A DNA stretch of 64,000 nucleotides, taken from the NCBI RefSeq assembly GCF_014205075.1, contig NZ_JACHMU010000001.1, positions 2,914,001 to 2,978,000 on the forward strand, given 5' to 3'. This DNA comes from Microbacterium ginsengiterrae. GTDB taxonomy: Bacteria > Actinomycetota > Actinomycetes > Actinomycetales > Microbacteriaceae. Numbering within the stretch: the stretch's first letter is position 1; every line of letters begins with the position of its first letter. Position numbers and translations under genes: made by a program. Below, piece by piece: positions 47,736 through 58,299 of this stretch. A model generated the notes under the pieces. It was given only the letters and a program-made list of their open reading frames with translations. It did not search any database and was not told the origin of the DNA.

Positions 47736-47810
47736 GGTGCGGAAGAGGGCGGGTGGTGCGGAAGAGGGCGGGTGGTGTGAAAGAGGACGCCTGGTGCGGA
47801 TGCGGACGCG
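47736..47810. repeat. 19-bp tandem repeat, about 3-4 units
   Basis: Two identical 19-bp units (47736-47754 and 47755-47773) are followed by a diverged third (47774-47792) and a partial fourth. Units begin GGTGCGGAAGAGG. The array follows the inverted repeat immediately and ends ~30 bp before the uppS stop. Confidence 0.8.
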
Positions 47811-47840
47811 TACGACGGACGCGTCGCGGACGGACGTCGC

Positions 47841-48641
47841 TCAGGCCGGTGCGGGGGCGTCCACCGCGCCACCGAAGCGACGGTCGCGCGACAGGTAGAT
47901 CTCGATCGCGCGCCACAGCTCCTCGCGCGAGAAGTCCGGCCAGAGCGTGTCGAGGAACACCATCTCGGCGTATGCGGACTGCCACAGCAGGAAGTTCGAC
48001 GTGCGCTGCTCCCCCGAGCTCCGCAGGAAGAGGTCCACGTCCGGCATCTCCGGCACGTAGAGGTTGCGCCGGATCATCTTCTCGTTGATCGCGTTGGGCT
48101 TGAGACGTCCGGCGGCGACTTCGGCGGCGAGGGACCGCACGGCGTCGACGATCTCGACCCGGCCGCCGTAGTTCACGCACATCGTCAGGGTGAGGACGTC
48201 GTTGCCGGCGGTGAGCTTCTCGGCGTACTGCAGCTCCTTGATGACCGACCCCCACAGACGCGGCTTCCGCCCCGCCCACCGGATCCTGACGCCCCACTCG
48301 TTGAGCTGGTCGCGCCGCCGATGAAGCACGTCGCGGTTGTACCCCATGAGGAAGCGCACCTCCTCGGGCGAGCGCGCCCAGTTCTCCGTCGAGAACGCGT
48401 ACACGGAGAGATGCTTCACGCCGGCCTGGATGGCGCCGGCGACGACGTCGAGGAGGACTTCCTCGCCTGCTTTGTGCCCCTGGATCCGCGTGAGCCCCTG
48501 CCGATTCGCCCACCGGCCGTTGCCGTCCATGACGATGGCGACGTGCTCGGGAACCCTGGGGAACTCCGGAGGGTGGATGCCGGTCCAGTCGAGTGGACGG
48601 TAGGGCACAGCGTCCTTGTGCGTGTACGGTTTGGGGCTCAA
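47841..48641 (-). CDS. uppS: undecaprenyl (polyprenyl) diphosphate synthase, cis-type
   Basis: 266 aa from a TTG at 48641 that overlaps the recO stop as TTGA. It makes the C55-type lipid carrier for cell-wall synthesis. Signature residues are VMDGNGRW (D39), the HKAGEE block, [15 protein letters not shown], and the C-terminal [25 protein letters not shown] longer frame with no start near recO is excluded. recO-uppS is the common actinobacterial order. Confidence 0.93.
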   Translation of the reverse strand: MSPKPYTHKDAVPYRPLDWTGIHPPEFPRVPEHVAIVMDGNGRWANRQGLTRIQGHKAGEEVLLDVVAGAIQAGVKHLSVYAFSTENWARSPEEVRFLMGYNRDVLHRRRDQLNEWGVRIRWAGRKPRLWGSVIKELQYAEKLTAGNDVLTLTMCVNYGGRVEIVDAVRSLAAEVAAGRLKPNAINEKMIRRNLYVPEMPDVDLFLRSSGEQRTSNFLLWQSAYAEMVFLDTLWPDFSREELWRAIEIYLSRDRRFGGAVDAPAPA

Positions 48642-49378
48642 CGCGCACCTTCCCGGTCTGATCCGATGTGGGCGAGCGAGCGGATGCCGCGCTCCAGATG
48701 GAACTGCGTGTACGCCGAGACGAGCCCGGACGCCGCCGCGGTGTCCGAGCCGGGGGCCGCATCGACGGCATCCCACTCCCCGCGGATGAGCGAGCGCAGC
48801 AGATCGAGGGTCGAATCGGCGATCCGAGGACTTCCTGCCGGTGCGCAGTCACCGCACACGAGACCGCCGAGCTGCACGACGAAGCTGCGGTGCGGGCCGG
48901 GCGCCCCGCAACGGGCGCAGTCGCTGAGCGACGGAGCCCACCCCGAGAGAGCCATGACGCGCAGAAGGTAGGAATCGAGGATGCTGCGCGCAGCATGCTC
49001 GCCGCGGGAGAGTGCACGCAGACCGCCGACGAGCAGAAGGTACTGCTCCGGCGTCGCCTCGGAGTCGTTCAACCGATCGGCGGTCTCCACCATCGCACTC
49101 GCGGAGGTGAACCGCTCGTAGTGCGCGGCGATCTCGCTGCCGTACGCCCCCAGCGACTCCGCCTGCTGGACGATGTCGAGCGAGCGCCCCTGGTACAGCT
49201 GCACGTCGGCGACCATGAACGGTTCCAGCCGGGACCCGAACTTCGACGACGTGCGACGGACGCCCTTTGCCACCGCACGGATCTTGCCGTTGCGCCGCGA
49301 GAGCATGGTGACGATGCGATCCGCCTCACCGAGCTTGTGGGTGCGCAGGATCACCGCTTCATCTCGATAGGTGGGCAC
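48638..49378 (-). CDS. recO: DNA repair protein RecO
   Basis: 246 aa. Mediates RecA loading with RecR. The N-terminal OB-fold begins [21 protein letters not shown] and [18 protein letters not shown]. The zinc site is the pair C154/C157 and C175/C178 (CARCG, CGDC). It overlaps uppS by 4 bp. The next gene upstream is divergent. Confidence 0.94.
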   Translation of the reverse strand: MPTYRDEAVILRTHKLGEADRIVTMLSRRNGKIRAVAKGVRRTSSKFGSRLEPFMVADVQLYQGRSLDIVQQAESLGAYGSEIAAHYERFTSASAMVETADRLNDSEATPEQYLLLVGGLRALSRGEHAARSILDSYLLRVMALSGWAPSLSDCARCGAPGPHRSFVVQLGGLVCGDCAPAGSPRIADSTLDLLRSLIRGEWDAVDAAPGSDTAAASGLVSAYTQFHLERGIRSLAHIGSDREGAR

Positions 49379-49414
49379 CCTTCGATTATCCTCTGCTCAG
49401 GTGAGAATGGACTC

Positions 49415-50101
49415 GTGACCGAACCGCTCTTCATCATTCCGTTCTGGGCAGACCTGCTGGGTGTGGGTCTCGGCGGGGTCCAGGGGGCGATGTTCGCCTC
49501 GGGGTTCCAGGGGCAGCGACGCCTCGATCTGCTCGGCGTCGCGATCATCGGCATCCTCATCGGCATGGGCGGCGGTCTCATCCGTGACCTCATGCTCGGA
49601 CAGCCGCCGGCGACGCTCCAGAACAACTGGTATCTGGTCACCGCCGCCGGCGCCGCCCTGCTCGGCATGCTCCTGGCCGGTCTTCTGAACCGGGCCGGTC
49701 CCGCCATCGTGGGTCTCGATGCGGTCGTGATCGGCATGTTCGGTGCCTTCGGCACCAGCAAGGCCGTCGGGTTGGGTCTTCCCGTCGTCCCCGCAGTCTT
49801 CATCGGCGTGTGCGCGGCCGTCGGAGGCAGCGTCCTGCGCGACGTGATCATGGGGCTTCCGGTCGCGATCATGCACGTCGGTTCGCTGTACGCCGTCGCC
49901 GCCCTTCTGGGGTGCACGGCGATCGTCGGCCTGCACGCGCTCGGCGTCGGCATGGTGATCGCGAGCGTGATCGGCATCGCCGTCACCGCCGTGGTCCGCG
50001 TCCTCGCCGTGATCTTCGACCTGTCACTGCCGGAGCAGCGCCGGCTCTACCGCCGCAAGGTGGCGGCGGAGACCGGTGCCATTCCGACCGTGAAGCCCTG
50101 A
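49415..50101 (+). CDS. TRIC/YadS-family trimeric cation channel homologue (UPF0126)
   Basis: 228 aa, GTG start 6 nt after a GAGAAT -10-like box (leaderless type). Seven hydrophobic segments are arranged as two copies of the three-helix TRIC repeat: GGGLIRDLMLGQPPA near 58 and GGSVLRDVIMGLPVAIMH near 140 are the paired signature. Prokaryotic TRIC proteins conduct monovalent cations. It is divergent from recO and convergent with leuA, 17 bp apart. Confidence 0.87.
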   Translation: MTEPLFIIPFWADLLGVGLGGVQGAMFASGFQGQRRLDLLGVAIIGILIGMGGGLIRDLMLGQPPATLQNNWYLVTAAGAALLGMLLAGLLNRAGPAIVGLDAVVIGMFGAFGTSKAVGLGLPVVPAVFIGVCAAVGGSVLRDVIMGLPVAIMHVGSLYAVAALLGCTAIVGLHALGVGMVIASVIGIAVTAVVRVLAVIFDLSLPEQRRLYRRKVAAETGAIPTVKP

Positions 50102-50118
50102 ACCGTCCGCGGACGACC

Positions 50119-51891
<1,773 letters not shown>

Positions 51892-51916
51892 TCAGATATG
51901 GCGGGCCAGCACAAGC

Positions 51917-51957
51917 GCCGCGACGAGGAAGGCCCTAATTTGAGGACTCGTCGCGGC
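51917..51957 (-). promoter_or_regulatory. leuA attenuator hairpin
   Basis: A perfect 11-bp GC-rich stem (51917-51927 with 51947-51957) encloses a 19-nt loop. Its first arm on the RNA overlaps leader-peptide codons 11-14, directly after the leucine codons, so a ribosome stalled there would block it. No T run follows, so termination may need a factor or the hairpin may act otherwise. Confidence 0.7.
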
Positions 51958-51988
51958 AGCTAAGAAGAAGCAGACCGCCGAAAGACAT
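51935..51988 (-). CDS. leucine-rich leader peptide of leuA
   Basis: A 17-codon reading frame, MSFGGLLLLSCRDESSN, with four consecutive leucines coded CTG CTT CTT CTT; CTT is expected to be rare in this GC-rich genome. The ATG lies 6 nt after a TAGGAT -10 box, so it is probably translated from a leaderless mRNA. Leucine leader peptides before leuA are known in Actinobacteria. Too short for ordinary gene finding. Confidence 0.85.
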   Translation of the reverse strand: MSFGGLLLLSCRDESSN

Positions 51989-51994
51989 GCATCG

Positions 51995-52000
51995 ATCCTA
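51995..52000 (-). promoter_or_regulatory. -10 box for leuA leader transcript
   Basis: TAGGAT on the minus strand, 6 nt before the leader-peptide ATG at 51988; the -35 is weak. Confidence 0.6.
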
Positions 52001-52065
52001 ACAGCAGAGCGACACGATCACACACTTGGCGTGAGACATCCGATCCGCCGTGGACACTGAGGAGT

Positions 52066-52716
52066 ATGAGCAGATTGCGTGTTCTCAGGATCTCCGCCGC
52101 CGCCCTGCTTGGCGGAATGCTCGCTCTGGCTGGGTGCGCGGCGTCGCCGGGGAGTGCGCCGCCCTCCAGTTCCGATGCCCCGGCCGGGCAGAGTCTCGGT
52201 TCCCTCGCACCGGCGCCGCCCGAAGCCGAGGTGGTCGGAGAGGGAACGGTGATCGATGTCGACGGCACGGTCGAGGTCTGCCTCGGTCCGGTCGCCGAAT
52301 CGTACCCACCGCAGTGCTCGGGTCTCCCCCTCCGCGGATGGGCGTGGGACGATGCGGACGGCGCCGAGAGCAGCGGATCCGTCCGCTGGGGCCAGTATGC
52401 GTTGACGGGGACGTACGACGGCAGTGCGCTGACGCTCACCGGCGCCCCCGTGCCGCTGGCGCTGTACGACCCGCCCGCCCGCACGGACCCCACCGGCGGC
52501 GAACCAGGATCGACGCCTGAGTCCGAGCTCACCGTCATCCAGGACGAGCTTCCCGATCGGCTCGGTTCCACCGGGTATCTCGCCTCGTACCCGGATGACG
52601 GCAGGGTATGGGTCGACGTGCTGTGGGATGACGGCACGTTGCAGCGCGCGGCGGATGACGACTACGGCGTGGGCGTGGTCATCGTGCGCTCGGCCCTGCG
52701 ACCCGCGGCGCTTTGA
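52066..52716 (+). CDS. lipoprotein of unknown function
   Basis: 216 aa. The signal MSRLRVLRIS, a hydrophobic stretch, and the lipobox LAGC with C24 mark a lipoprotein. A Pro/Ser-rich linker (25-55) is followed by a beta-rich region with two cysteines (EVCLG, QCSG) that could pair. I recognise no family. It is divergent from leuA and downstream of its leader promoter region, perhaps sharing it. Confidence 0.65.
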   Translation: MSRLRVLRISAAALLGGMLALAGCAASPGSAPPSSSDAPAGQSLGSLAPAPPEAEVVGEGTVIDVDGTVEVCLGPVAESYPPQCSGLPLRGWAWDDADGAESSGSVRWGQYALTGTYDGSALTLTGAPVPLALYDPPARTDPTGGEPGSTPESELTVIQDELPDRLGSTGYLASYPDDGRVWVDVLWDDGTLQRAADDDYGVGVVIVRSALRPAAL

Positions 52717-52744
52717 TCGAACCGGACGACTGCCAGGAACGGGC

Positions 52745-53683
52745 TCACTCGGGAATGAGGGCGATCTTCCCACCCGGGTGGCCGCCGGAGAGGAATCGCA
52801 GGGCCTCCTGGGCCTCCCTGAGCGGATAGGTTCGGGCCACCGGTACGACGAGGTCGCCTCGCGCGGCGAGCTCGATGAGACCGGCGCGCGCCGCATCCCT
52901 GAACCGGGTGCTCTCCGGCTGCGAGCCGACGATCCAGCCGAATTCCTCGTCCTGCGCTCGCGCCGCAGCGGCGATCGTGACGATGCGCCTGCGGTCGGAG
53001 ACGAGGGCCAGCGACGTGTCGACGGCCTCGTGGGTTCCGACGGCGTCCAGTGCAGCGGCGAGCGGTCCCCCGGCGATCGCACGGACGCGGTCCGCGAGAT
53101 CGGCACCATACGCGATCGGCTCCCCGCCGAACCCCCGGACGACGTCGAAACGGGCCTCACTGGCGGTGCCGATGACGCGGATGCCGCGAAGCGCGGCCTG
53201 CTGGAGGACACTCACACCGACGGCTCCTGATGCGCCGTGGAGCAGGATCGTCTCCCCCGGCGCCGCATTCGTCACGGCCAGCATCTGCGCCGCCGTGGTT
53301 CCGGCGAGCAGCAGGTTCGCCGCTTCAGGGTGCGAGAGCGCGGCCGGTTTGTGGAACGCCTTCTCGGCCGGGATGGTCACCTCGTCGGCGTAGCCGCCCT
53401 GGATGCGGAAGGCCAGCACCTCGTCGCCGACCTCGACAGGGCCGGACCCGATCGGGGTGTCCGGACCGACACCGGTGACGACGCCGGAGATCTCGTATCC
53501 GATCGGGACGGGCAGAGTCACCCCGGGGCGTGGCGCGGCGACGTGCTTGGCATCAGCCGGGTTCACCCCGGCGGCGCGCACGCGCACGGTGATCTCGCCT
53601 CGTCGGGGGCGAGCCGGCACATGCTCGACGAACTCCCAGCCGTCCGGGCTCCCCCACGACGTCGCGATCCACTGCGCCGGCAT
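52745..53683 (-). CDS. zinc-free MDR-family NADP-dependent oxidoreductase
   Basis: 312 aa. A quinone-oxidoreductase-like medium-chain dehydrogenase without zinc cysteines. The GroES-like half has GVNPADAKHVA; the cofactor motif is ILLHGASGAVGVSVLQQA (glycine pattern GxxGxxG). The ending GGHPGGKIALIPE is common in this group. The substrate is unknown. It lies directly after era, with a 1-bp gap. Confidence 0.8.
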   Translation of the reverse strand: MPAQWIATSWGSPDGWEFVEHVPARPRRGEITVRVRAAGVNPADAKHVAAPRPGVTLPVPIGYEISGVVTGVGPDTPIGSGPVEVGDEVLAFRIQGGYADEVTIPAEKAFHKPAALSHPEAANLLLAGTTAAQMLAVTNAAPGETILLHGASGAVGVSVLQQAALRGIRVIGTASEARFDVVRGFGGEPIAYGADLADRVRAIAGGPLAAALDAVGTHEAVDTSLALVSDRRRIVTIAAAARAQDEEFGWIVGSQPESTRFRDAARAGLIELAARGDLVVPVARTYPLREAQEALRFLSGGHPGGKIALIPE

Positions 53684-53684
53684 G

Positions 53685-54581
53685 TCAGAACCCCAGACGA
53701 CCGAGCTTCTTCGGGTCGCGCTGCCACTCCTTGGCGACCTTCACATGAAGGCCGAGGAAGACGCGTGTTCCGAGCAACTCCTCGATGCCGGCTCGGGCGC
53801 GTGCGCCGACCTCGGCGAGCCGCGACCCCTTGCGGCCGATGATGATGGCCTTCTGGCTGTCCCGCTCGACGACGATCGATGCGTGCACGTCGGTGAGATC
53901 GCTGTCCTCGCGCGGCGTGACGTCGTCGACGACAACGGCGATCGAGTGGGGCAGCTCGTCGCGCACGCCCTCGAGCGCGGCCTCGCGGATCATCTCGGCG
54001 ATACGGTCCTCGATCGACTCGTCGGTGACGACACCCTCCGGGTACAGCGGCGGGCCCTCCGGCATGAGTGCGAGCATCTCATCCGAGAGCACGTCGAGCT
54101 GCTCCCTTGTGAGCGCGGAAAGCGGGATCACAGCGGCCCAGTCCTCACGCAGCGCGTCGACCTCGATCAGTCGCTCGGTGATCTGGTCGCGGTCCGCGGC
54201 ATCCGTCTTCGTCACGATCGCGATCTTCTTGGCGCGCCCGTACCCGTCGAGCGATGCGGCGATGCGCCGGTCACCGGGCCCCACCTTCTCCGTCGCCGGT
54301 ACGCAGAAGCCGATGACGTCGACGTCGCCGAGGACCTGTTCGACGAGATCGTTGAGTCTCTCGCCGAGCAGCGTGCGCGGCTTGTGGATGCCAGGGGTGT
54401 CGACGATCACGAGCTGGCCGTGCGGGCGGTTCAGGATGCCGCGGATCGCCCGCCTCGTCGTCTGCGGCTTCTCGCTCGTGATGGCGATCTTCTCGCCGAC
54501 CAGCGCATTCGTCAGCGTGGACTTGCCGACGTTGGGCCTCCCGACGAACGTGGCGAATCCGGAGCGTTCGATCTCAGTCAT
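53685..54581 (-). CDS. era: GTPase Era
   Basis: 298 aa from the ATG at 54581, 7 nt after AGGAG; an ATG two codons earlier is too close. Essential 16S rRNA processing and assembly GTPase. G1 GRPNVGKS (14-21), G3 DTPG (61-64) and G4 TKTD are intact, with a C-terminal KH domain having IIIGRKGSRLAEVG. It overlaps the corC-like gene by 8 bp. Confidence 0.96.
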   Translation of the reverse strand: MTEIERSGFATFVGRPNVGKSTLTNALVGEKIAITSEKPQTTRRAIRGILNRPHGQLVIVDTPGIHKPRTLLGERLNDLVEQVLGDVDVIGFCVPATEKVGPGDRRIAASLDGYGRAKKIAIVTKTDAADRDQITERLIEVDALREDWAAVIPLSALTREQLDVLSDEMLALMPEGPPLYPEGVVTDESIEDRIAEMIREAALEGVRDELPHSIAVVVDDVTPREDSDLTDVHASIVVERDSQKAIIIGRKGSRLAEVGARARAGIEELLGTRVFLGLHVKVAKEWQRDPKKLGRLGF

Positions 54582-55848
54582 CTTCATTCTCCTCTGTCAC
54601 TTCTGCCCGTTCGACGAACACCGTCGCGATGCCGCGTCCTCGTCCACGCGATGCGCCACCGGTGAGCACGAGCCCGTCGATGGTCGCGGTCACTCCCGGC
54701 TGCGGGACCTGGTCCACCGCCTTGCCGAGCAGACCGCCGATGGAATCGACGTCCTCGTCCTCGAGTTCGATGCCGAACAGGTCTCCGACGTCGTCCAGCG
54801 ACAGCCGCGCGCTGACGCGATAGCGTCCTCCGCCGAGATCCACGACTTCGGCGGCGGCGTGGTCGTACTCATCGGAGATCTCGCCCACGAGCTCCTCGAT
54901 GAGGTCCTCCAACGTCACCAGCCCGGAGATGCCGCCGTGCTCGTCGATGACGAGGCACACGTGCACGGCATCGCGCTTCATTTGCTGCAGCAGGGTCTCC
55001 GCACGCATGGATTCGGGCACGAAGGTCGCCGGCCGTGCGATGGGACGGATGGATGCTGCGCGCCATGCCTGGTCGTCGCGGTAGGCGAACTGCACGAGGT
55101 CCTTGAGGTACAGCACGCCGACGACATCGTCGGCCTCGTCGTCGACGACCGGTACGCGCGAGACACCGCGGTTGAGGAAGAGCGACATCGCCTCCTCGGT
55201 GGTCGCCTCGGCATCCACCGTCACCATCTCGGTGCGCGGCACCATGACGGCGCGCACGAACTGGTCGGTGAAGTCGAACACCGAGTGGATGAGGTCCCGG
55301 TCGTCCTCCTCGATGAGGTCGTGCGAGGCGGCCTCGTCGACCATGCTGAGGAGCTGGTCCTCGCTCGTGAAGGAGCTGCGGACCGTCCCGGGGGTGACCC
55401 GGTTGCCGAGCAGCACCAGGCCCTGCGCGAGCGGCCCGAGGATGATGCGCATGCCGCGGACGATCGACGCCGTGCCGCGGATCATGCCTTCGGAGTGCTG
55501 GCGACCGACGGTGCGGGGGCTGGCGCCGACGAGGACGAACGTGATGCCGGTCATCAGTACGGCGGCGGCGAGCATCGCCCACCAGATGTTCTCGAACAGG
55601 ATCGTGAACGCAACGGTGACGAGCACCGCTGCGGTGACCTCGACGAGGACGCGGATGAAGGCGACGGCGTTGACGTGGGCGTCGATGTCCTCGGCGATGC
55701 GGTCAAGAGCGACCGACTGTCGCCCCTCGATCGCCATCTCTTCGAGGTCGGCGCGGGAGGTGACGCCGTATGCGGCGTCGATCGCCGCCATGAGACCGCC
55801 GAACGCCACCAGGAGAACGGCGCCGATCAGCAGGAGGATCTCGGTCAT
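54574..55848 (-). CDS. CNNM/CorC-type membrane protein with CBS domains
   Basis: 424 aa. N-terminal CNNM (DUF21) membrane domain with about three to four helices (1-135), a CBS pair (about 200-320, with VMVPRTEMV and VVGVLYLKDLV), and a C-terminal CorC_HlyC domain. This is the Mg/Co efflux-associated family. It sits between ybeY and era, overlapping both, as in many bacteria. Confidence 0.9.
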   Translation of the reverse strand: MTEILLLIGAVLLVAFGGLMAAIDAAYGVTSRADLEEMAIEGRQSVALDRIAEDIDAHVNAVAFIRVLVEVTAAVLVTVAFTILFENIWWAMLAAAVLMTGITFVLVGASPRTVGRQHSEGMIRGTASIVRGMRIILGPLAQGLVLLGNRVTPGTVRSSFTSEDQLLSMVDEAASHDLIEEDDRDLIHSVFDFTDQFVRAVMVPRTEMVTVDAEATTEEAMSLFLNRGVSRVPVVDDEADDVVGVLYLKDLVQFAYRDDQAWRAASIRPIARPATFVPESMRAETLLQQMKRDAVHVCLVIDEHGGISGLVTLEDLIEELVGEISDEYDHAAAEVVDLGGGRYRVSARLSLDDVGDLFGIELEDEDVDSIGGLLGKAVDQVPQPGVTATIDGLVLTGGASRGRGRGIATVFVERAEVTEENEDD

Positions 55849-56303
55849 CGGCCGCGTTCGGCACGCGCGAAGCCGCCGATCAGCTCCTTCTGCAACCCGA
55901 ACATCTCACGCTCCTCATCGGGCTCGGCGTGATCGAAGCCGAGCAGGTGCAGAAGTCCGTGCGTGGTGAGCAGGATCAGCTCGTCCATCAGGGTGTGACC
56001 CGCTGCCTGCGCCTGCGTCTCGGCCACCTGCGGGCAGAGCACGATGTCGCCGAGGAGCCCGGGTGCGGTCGGATGATCCTCGGTGCCGGGGCGCAGCTCG
56101 TCCATGGGGAAGCTGAGCACGTCGGTGGGGCCCGGCTCATCCATCCACTGGACGTGGAGGGCCTCCATGGCGCCCTCGTCGACGAGGACGATCGCGACCT
56201 CGGCGTCCGCACTCACATGCAGCTGCGCGAGATTGAAATCGGTGAGGCGCTGCAGAACCGTCTCGTCGACATCGATCGCGGACTCGTTGTTGATCTCGAT
56301 CAT
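55845..56303 (-). CDS. ybeY: rRNA maturation endoribonuclease YbeY
   Basis: 152 aa. The zinc site is HGLLHLLGFDH with H115, H119 and H125. The preceding MDEPGPTDVLSFPMDE is the second family signature. YbeY processes 16S rRNA 3' ends and supports 70S quality control. ATGA overlaps join it to phoH on one side and the CorC-type gene on the other. Confidence 0.95.
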   Translation of the reverse strand: MIEINNESAIDVDETVLQRLTDFNLAQLHVSADAEVAIVLVDEGAMEALHVQWMDEPGPTDVLSFPMDELRPGTEDHPTAPGLLGDIVLCPQVAETQAQAAGHTLMDELILLTTHGLLHLLGFDHAEPDEEREMFGLQKELIGGFARAERGR

Positions 56304-57391
56304 GATGAGTGTCCTCGCTTGGGCATCCGGTCTTTCGGGCCAGGTCGCATTCCGGCGCGGCGATCGGCACGGTTGGCGAACTCGTGCGCCTGGTCGCGCT
56401 CATGCCGCGCGGCGATGCGCTGCTCGTCGTACTCGCTGTACGCGTCGACGATGCGGCCGACGAGGGAGTGCCGGACCACATCCTCGCTCGTGAGCCGCGC
56501 GAAGTGGATGTCGTCGACGTCCTTCAGGACCTGCGTCACGAGCCGGAGGCCGGAGGCCCCCTGCGGGAGGTCGACCTGGGTGATGTCGCCGGTGACGACC
56601 ATCTTCGTTCCGAAGCCCAGACGGGTGAGGAACATCTTCATCTGCTCCGGCGTGGTGTTCTGCGCCTCGTCGAGCACGACGAACGAGTCGTTGAGCGTGC
56701 GCCCACGCATGTAGGCGAGCGGCGCGACCTCGATCGTGCCGGTGGCCATCAGCCGTGGAACGATCTCGGGGTCCATCATCTCGTTCAGCGCGTCGTAGAG
56801 CGGCCGCAGATACGGATCGATCTTGTCGGTCAGCGTGCCGGGCAGGAAGCCGAGCCGCTCCCCCGCTTCGACGGCGGGACGGGTGAGGATGATGCGCTCG
56901 ACCTCTTTGCGCTGCAACGCCTGGACGGCCTTCGCCATCGCGAGATACGTCTTGCCGGTACCGGCAGGCCCGATTCCGAAGACGATCGTGCTCTCGTCGA
57001 TCGCGTCGACGTACTCCTTCTGCCCCGGTGTCTTGGGGCGGATGACACGACCGCGCGTGGACAGGATCGCTTCGCCGAGGACCTCGCTCGGCCGCGGGCC
57101 GCCCTCGCGGCGCAGCATCCGTGCGGAGGTCGCCACGTCGGACGGCGCGAGATCGGCGCCCTCGCGTGTGATGGTGATCAGCTCGTCCACGAGGCTCTTG
57201 GCCGCCGCGACGGCCTCGGACGCACCCGTGAGGGTGATCTCGTTGCCCCGGACGAGGACGTCGACAGCAGGATGCTCCTTCTCGAGCATCCGCAGCAGAC
57301 GATCCTGCGGGCCGAGCAGCTGCACCATGGCGACGCCGTCCGCGTAGACGCGCTCTGTCACAGACGGGGACTGGGAATCGTCAGAAGCCAA
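56300..57391 (-). CDS. PhoH-family ATPase
   Basis: 363 aa from a TTG at 57391, 10 nt after GGAG; a later GTG is possible, so the start is uncertain. N-terminal KH-like domain (about 20-95) then the PhoH P-loop domain with GPAGTGKTYLAM, DEAQNTTPEQMK and a GDITQVDLP segment. Likely an RNA-related ATPase; its place between HIT and ybeY is standard. It overlaps the HIT end by 11 bp. Confidence 0.92.
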   Translation of the reverse strand: MASDDSQSPSVTERVYADGVAMVQLLGPQDRLLRMLEKEHPAVDVLVRGNEITLTGASEAVAAAKSLVDELITITREGADLAPSDVATSARMLRREGGPRPSEVLGEAILSTRGRVIRPKTPGQKEYVDAIDESTIVFGIGPAGTGKTYLAMAKAVQALQRKEVERIILTRPAVEAGERLGFLPGTLTDKIDPYLRPLYDALNEMMDPEIVPRLMATGTIEVAPLAYMRGRTLNDSFVVLDEAQNTTPEQMKMFLTRLGFGTKMVVTGDITQVDLPQGASGLRLVTQVLKDVDDIHFARLTSEDVVRHSLVGRIVDAYSEYDEQRIAARHERDQAHEFANRADRRAGMRPGPKDRMPKRGHSS

Positions 57392-57728
57392 CGAGTTTGT
57401 TCTCCTCGAGGTTGCCGAGCACATGAGCGTGCACGTGGAAGACGGACTGCGCAGCGCTGGGTCCGTTGTTGAAGATGAGACGGTACTCGCCGTTGGCGTG
57501 CTCGTCCGCGATGCGCTTGGCGACCGCGACCATCTCGGCGAGAAGCTGAGGGTCTCCGGCGGCGAGCTCGGTCACATCGCGGAACTGCTCCGTCTTGGGG
57601 ATGACGAGCATGTGCAGCGGTGCCTGCGGGTTGATGTCGCGGATCGCGAAGACGGTCTCGGTCTCGAGCACGATCTCTCCGGGGATGTCGCCCGAGAGGA
57701 TGCGCGTGAAGATCGACGGTTCGGTCAT
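57381..57728 (-). CDS. HIT-domain (histidine triad) nucleotide hydrolase
   Basis: 115 aa. The triad HVHAHV carries H98, H100 and H102; FAIRDINPQAPLHMLVIPK is also conserved. Hint-type proteins remove groups from nucleoside phosphoramidates. This is the most upstream member of the HIT-phoH-ybeY chain; normally rsmE adjoins it, but here the GIY-YIG element intervenes. Confidence 0.93.
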   Translation of the reverse strand: MTEPSIFTRILSGDIPGEIVLETETVFAIRDINPQAPLHMLVIPKTEQFRDVTELAAGDPQLLAEMVAVAKRIADEHANGEYRLIFNNGPSAAQSVFHVHAHVLGNLEENKLVGF

Positions 57729-57831
57729 GAACTCATTCTACGGGCGCAACAGCCCATCGTCCCTGGCCCGGTTCGCCGCGGGTCGTCGAGCGGCCTCTGC
57801 CCCGCAGGTCGTCGTGCGGCCCACCCCCCGC

Positions 57832-57963
57832 GGGTCGTTGAGCGAGCGCAGCGAGACGAAACGGGCTGAGCGAGCGCAGCGAGACGAAGCCGTCGCCTCC
57901 CCCGGGTCGTTGAGCAAGCGCAGCGAGACGAAACGGGCTGAGCGAGCGTCAGCGAGCCGAAGC
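57832..57963. repeat. left repeat cluster (copies A and B) of the GIY-YIG element
   Basis: Two tandem copies of a ~60-bp unit (57832-57890 and 57904-57963), each starting GGGTCGTTGAGC and holding two direct copies of an inner GAGCGAGCGCAGCGAGACG-like word. Copy B differs mainly by one extra T, which makes the GIY-YIG stop codon. Short degraded pieces extend back to ~57779. Confidence 0.88.
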
Positions 57964-58257
57964 CGCTCTCCCCTTCGCGGCCCGCTGGCGCTTCTGCCAT
58001 CCGATCACGGCGTCGAGCCCGCCCTCGGCGAATGCGACCCGCTTGGCGTGGCTCCATCCCTGCAGCCGCTTCTCCCACGCGAAAGCCTCGTCGATGGCGT
58101 CGAACTCCCCACACCAGAACAGCTCCACGGGAAGACGTCGCTTGGTGTACTCGGCGCCCATGCCTGCCTGATGCTGGCGGAGCCGCTGATCGAGGTCGAT
58201 CGTGCTGCCGACGTAGAGTGTGCCGTCACAGCATCGGAGCATGTATGCGTGTGCCAT
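57949..58257 (-). CDS. GIY-YIG domain endonuclease-like protein
   Basis: 102 aa, a minimal single-domain GIY-YIG nuclease of the UvrC N-terminal/YhbQ type. Seen are AYMLRC (Y5), LYVGSTIDLDQRL (Y15, R25), and the metal-binding glutamate in AWEKRLQGW (E62). The C-terminus RAASAR and its stop lie inside repeat copy B. The ATG follows TACGGT by 6 nt (leaderless type). It interrupts the conserved rsmE-HIT junction and is bracketed by inverted repeats. Confidence 0.9.
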   Translation of the reverse strand: MAHAYMLRCCDGTLYVGSTIDLDQRLRQHQAGMGAEYTKRRLPVELFWCGEFDAIDEAFAWEKRLQGWSHAKRVAFAEGGLDAVIGWQKRQRAAKGRAASAR

Positions 58258-58263
58258 GGATGC

Positions 58264-58269
58264 ACCGTA
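58264..58269 (-). promoter_or_regulatory. -10 box for GIY-YIG gene
   Basis: TACGGT on the minus strand, 6 nt before the ATG at 58257, in the 42-bp gap between repeat C and the gene. The -35 is not recognisable. Confidence 0.45.
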
Positions 58270-58299
58270 GACGGAGCGGCGGACATCGGCCGGGGGGAG

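Noticed and set aside
47736..47810. short CRISPR-like array
   Set aside because: Units are head to tail with no spacers, so it is a tandem repeat.
53785..55932. 715-codon plus-strand frame
   Set aside because: Antisense to era and the CorC-type gene, serine- and arginine-rich noise.
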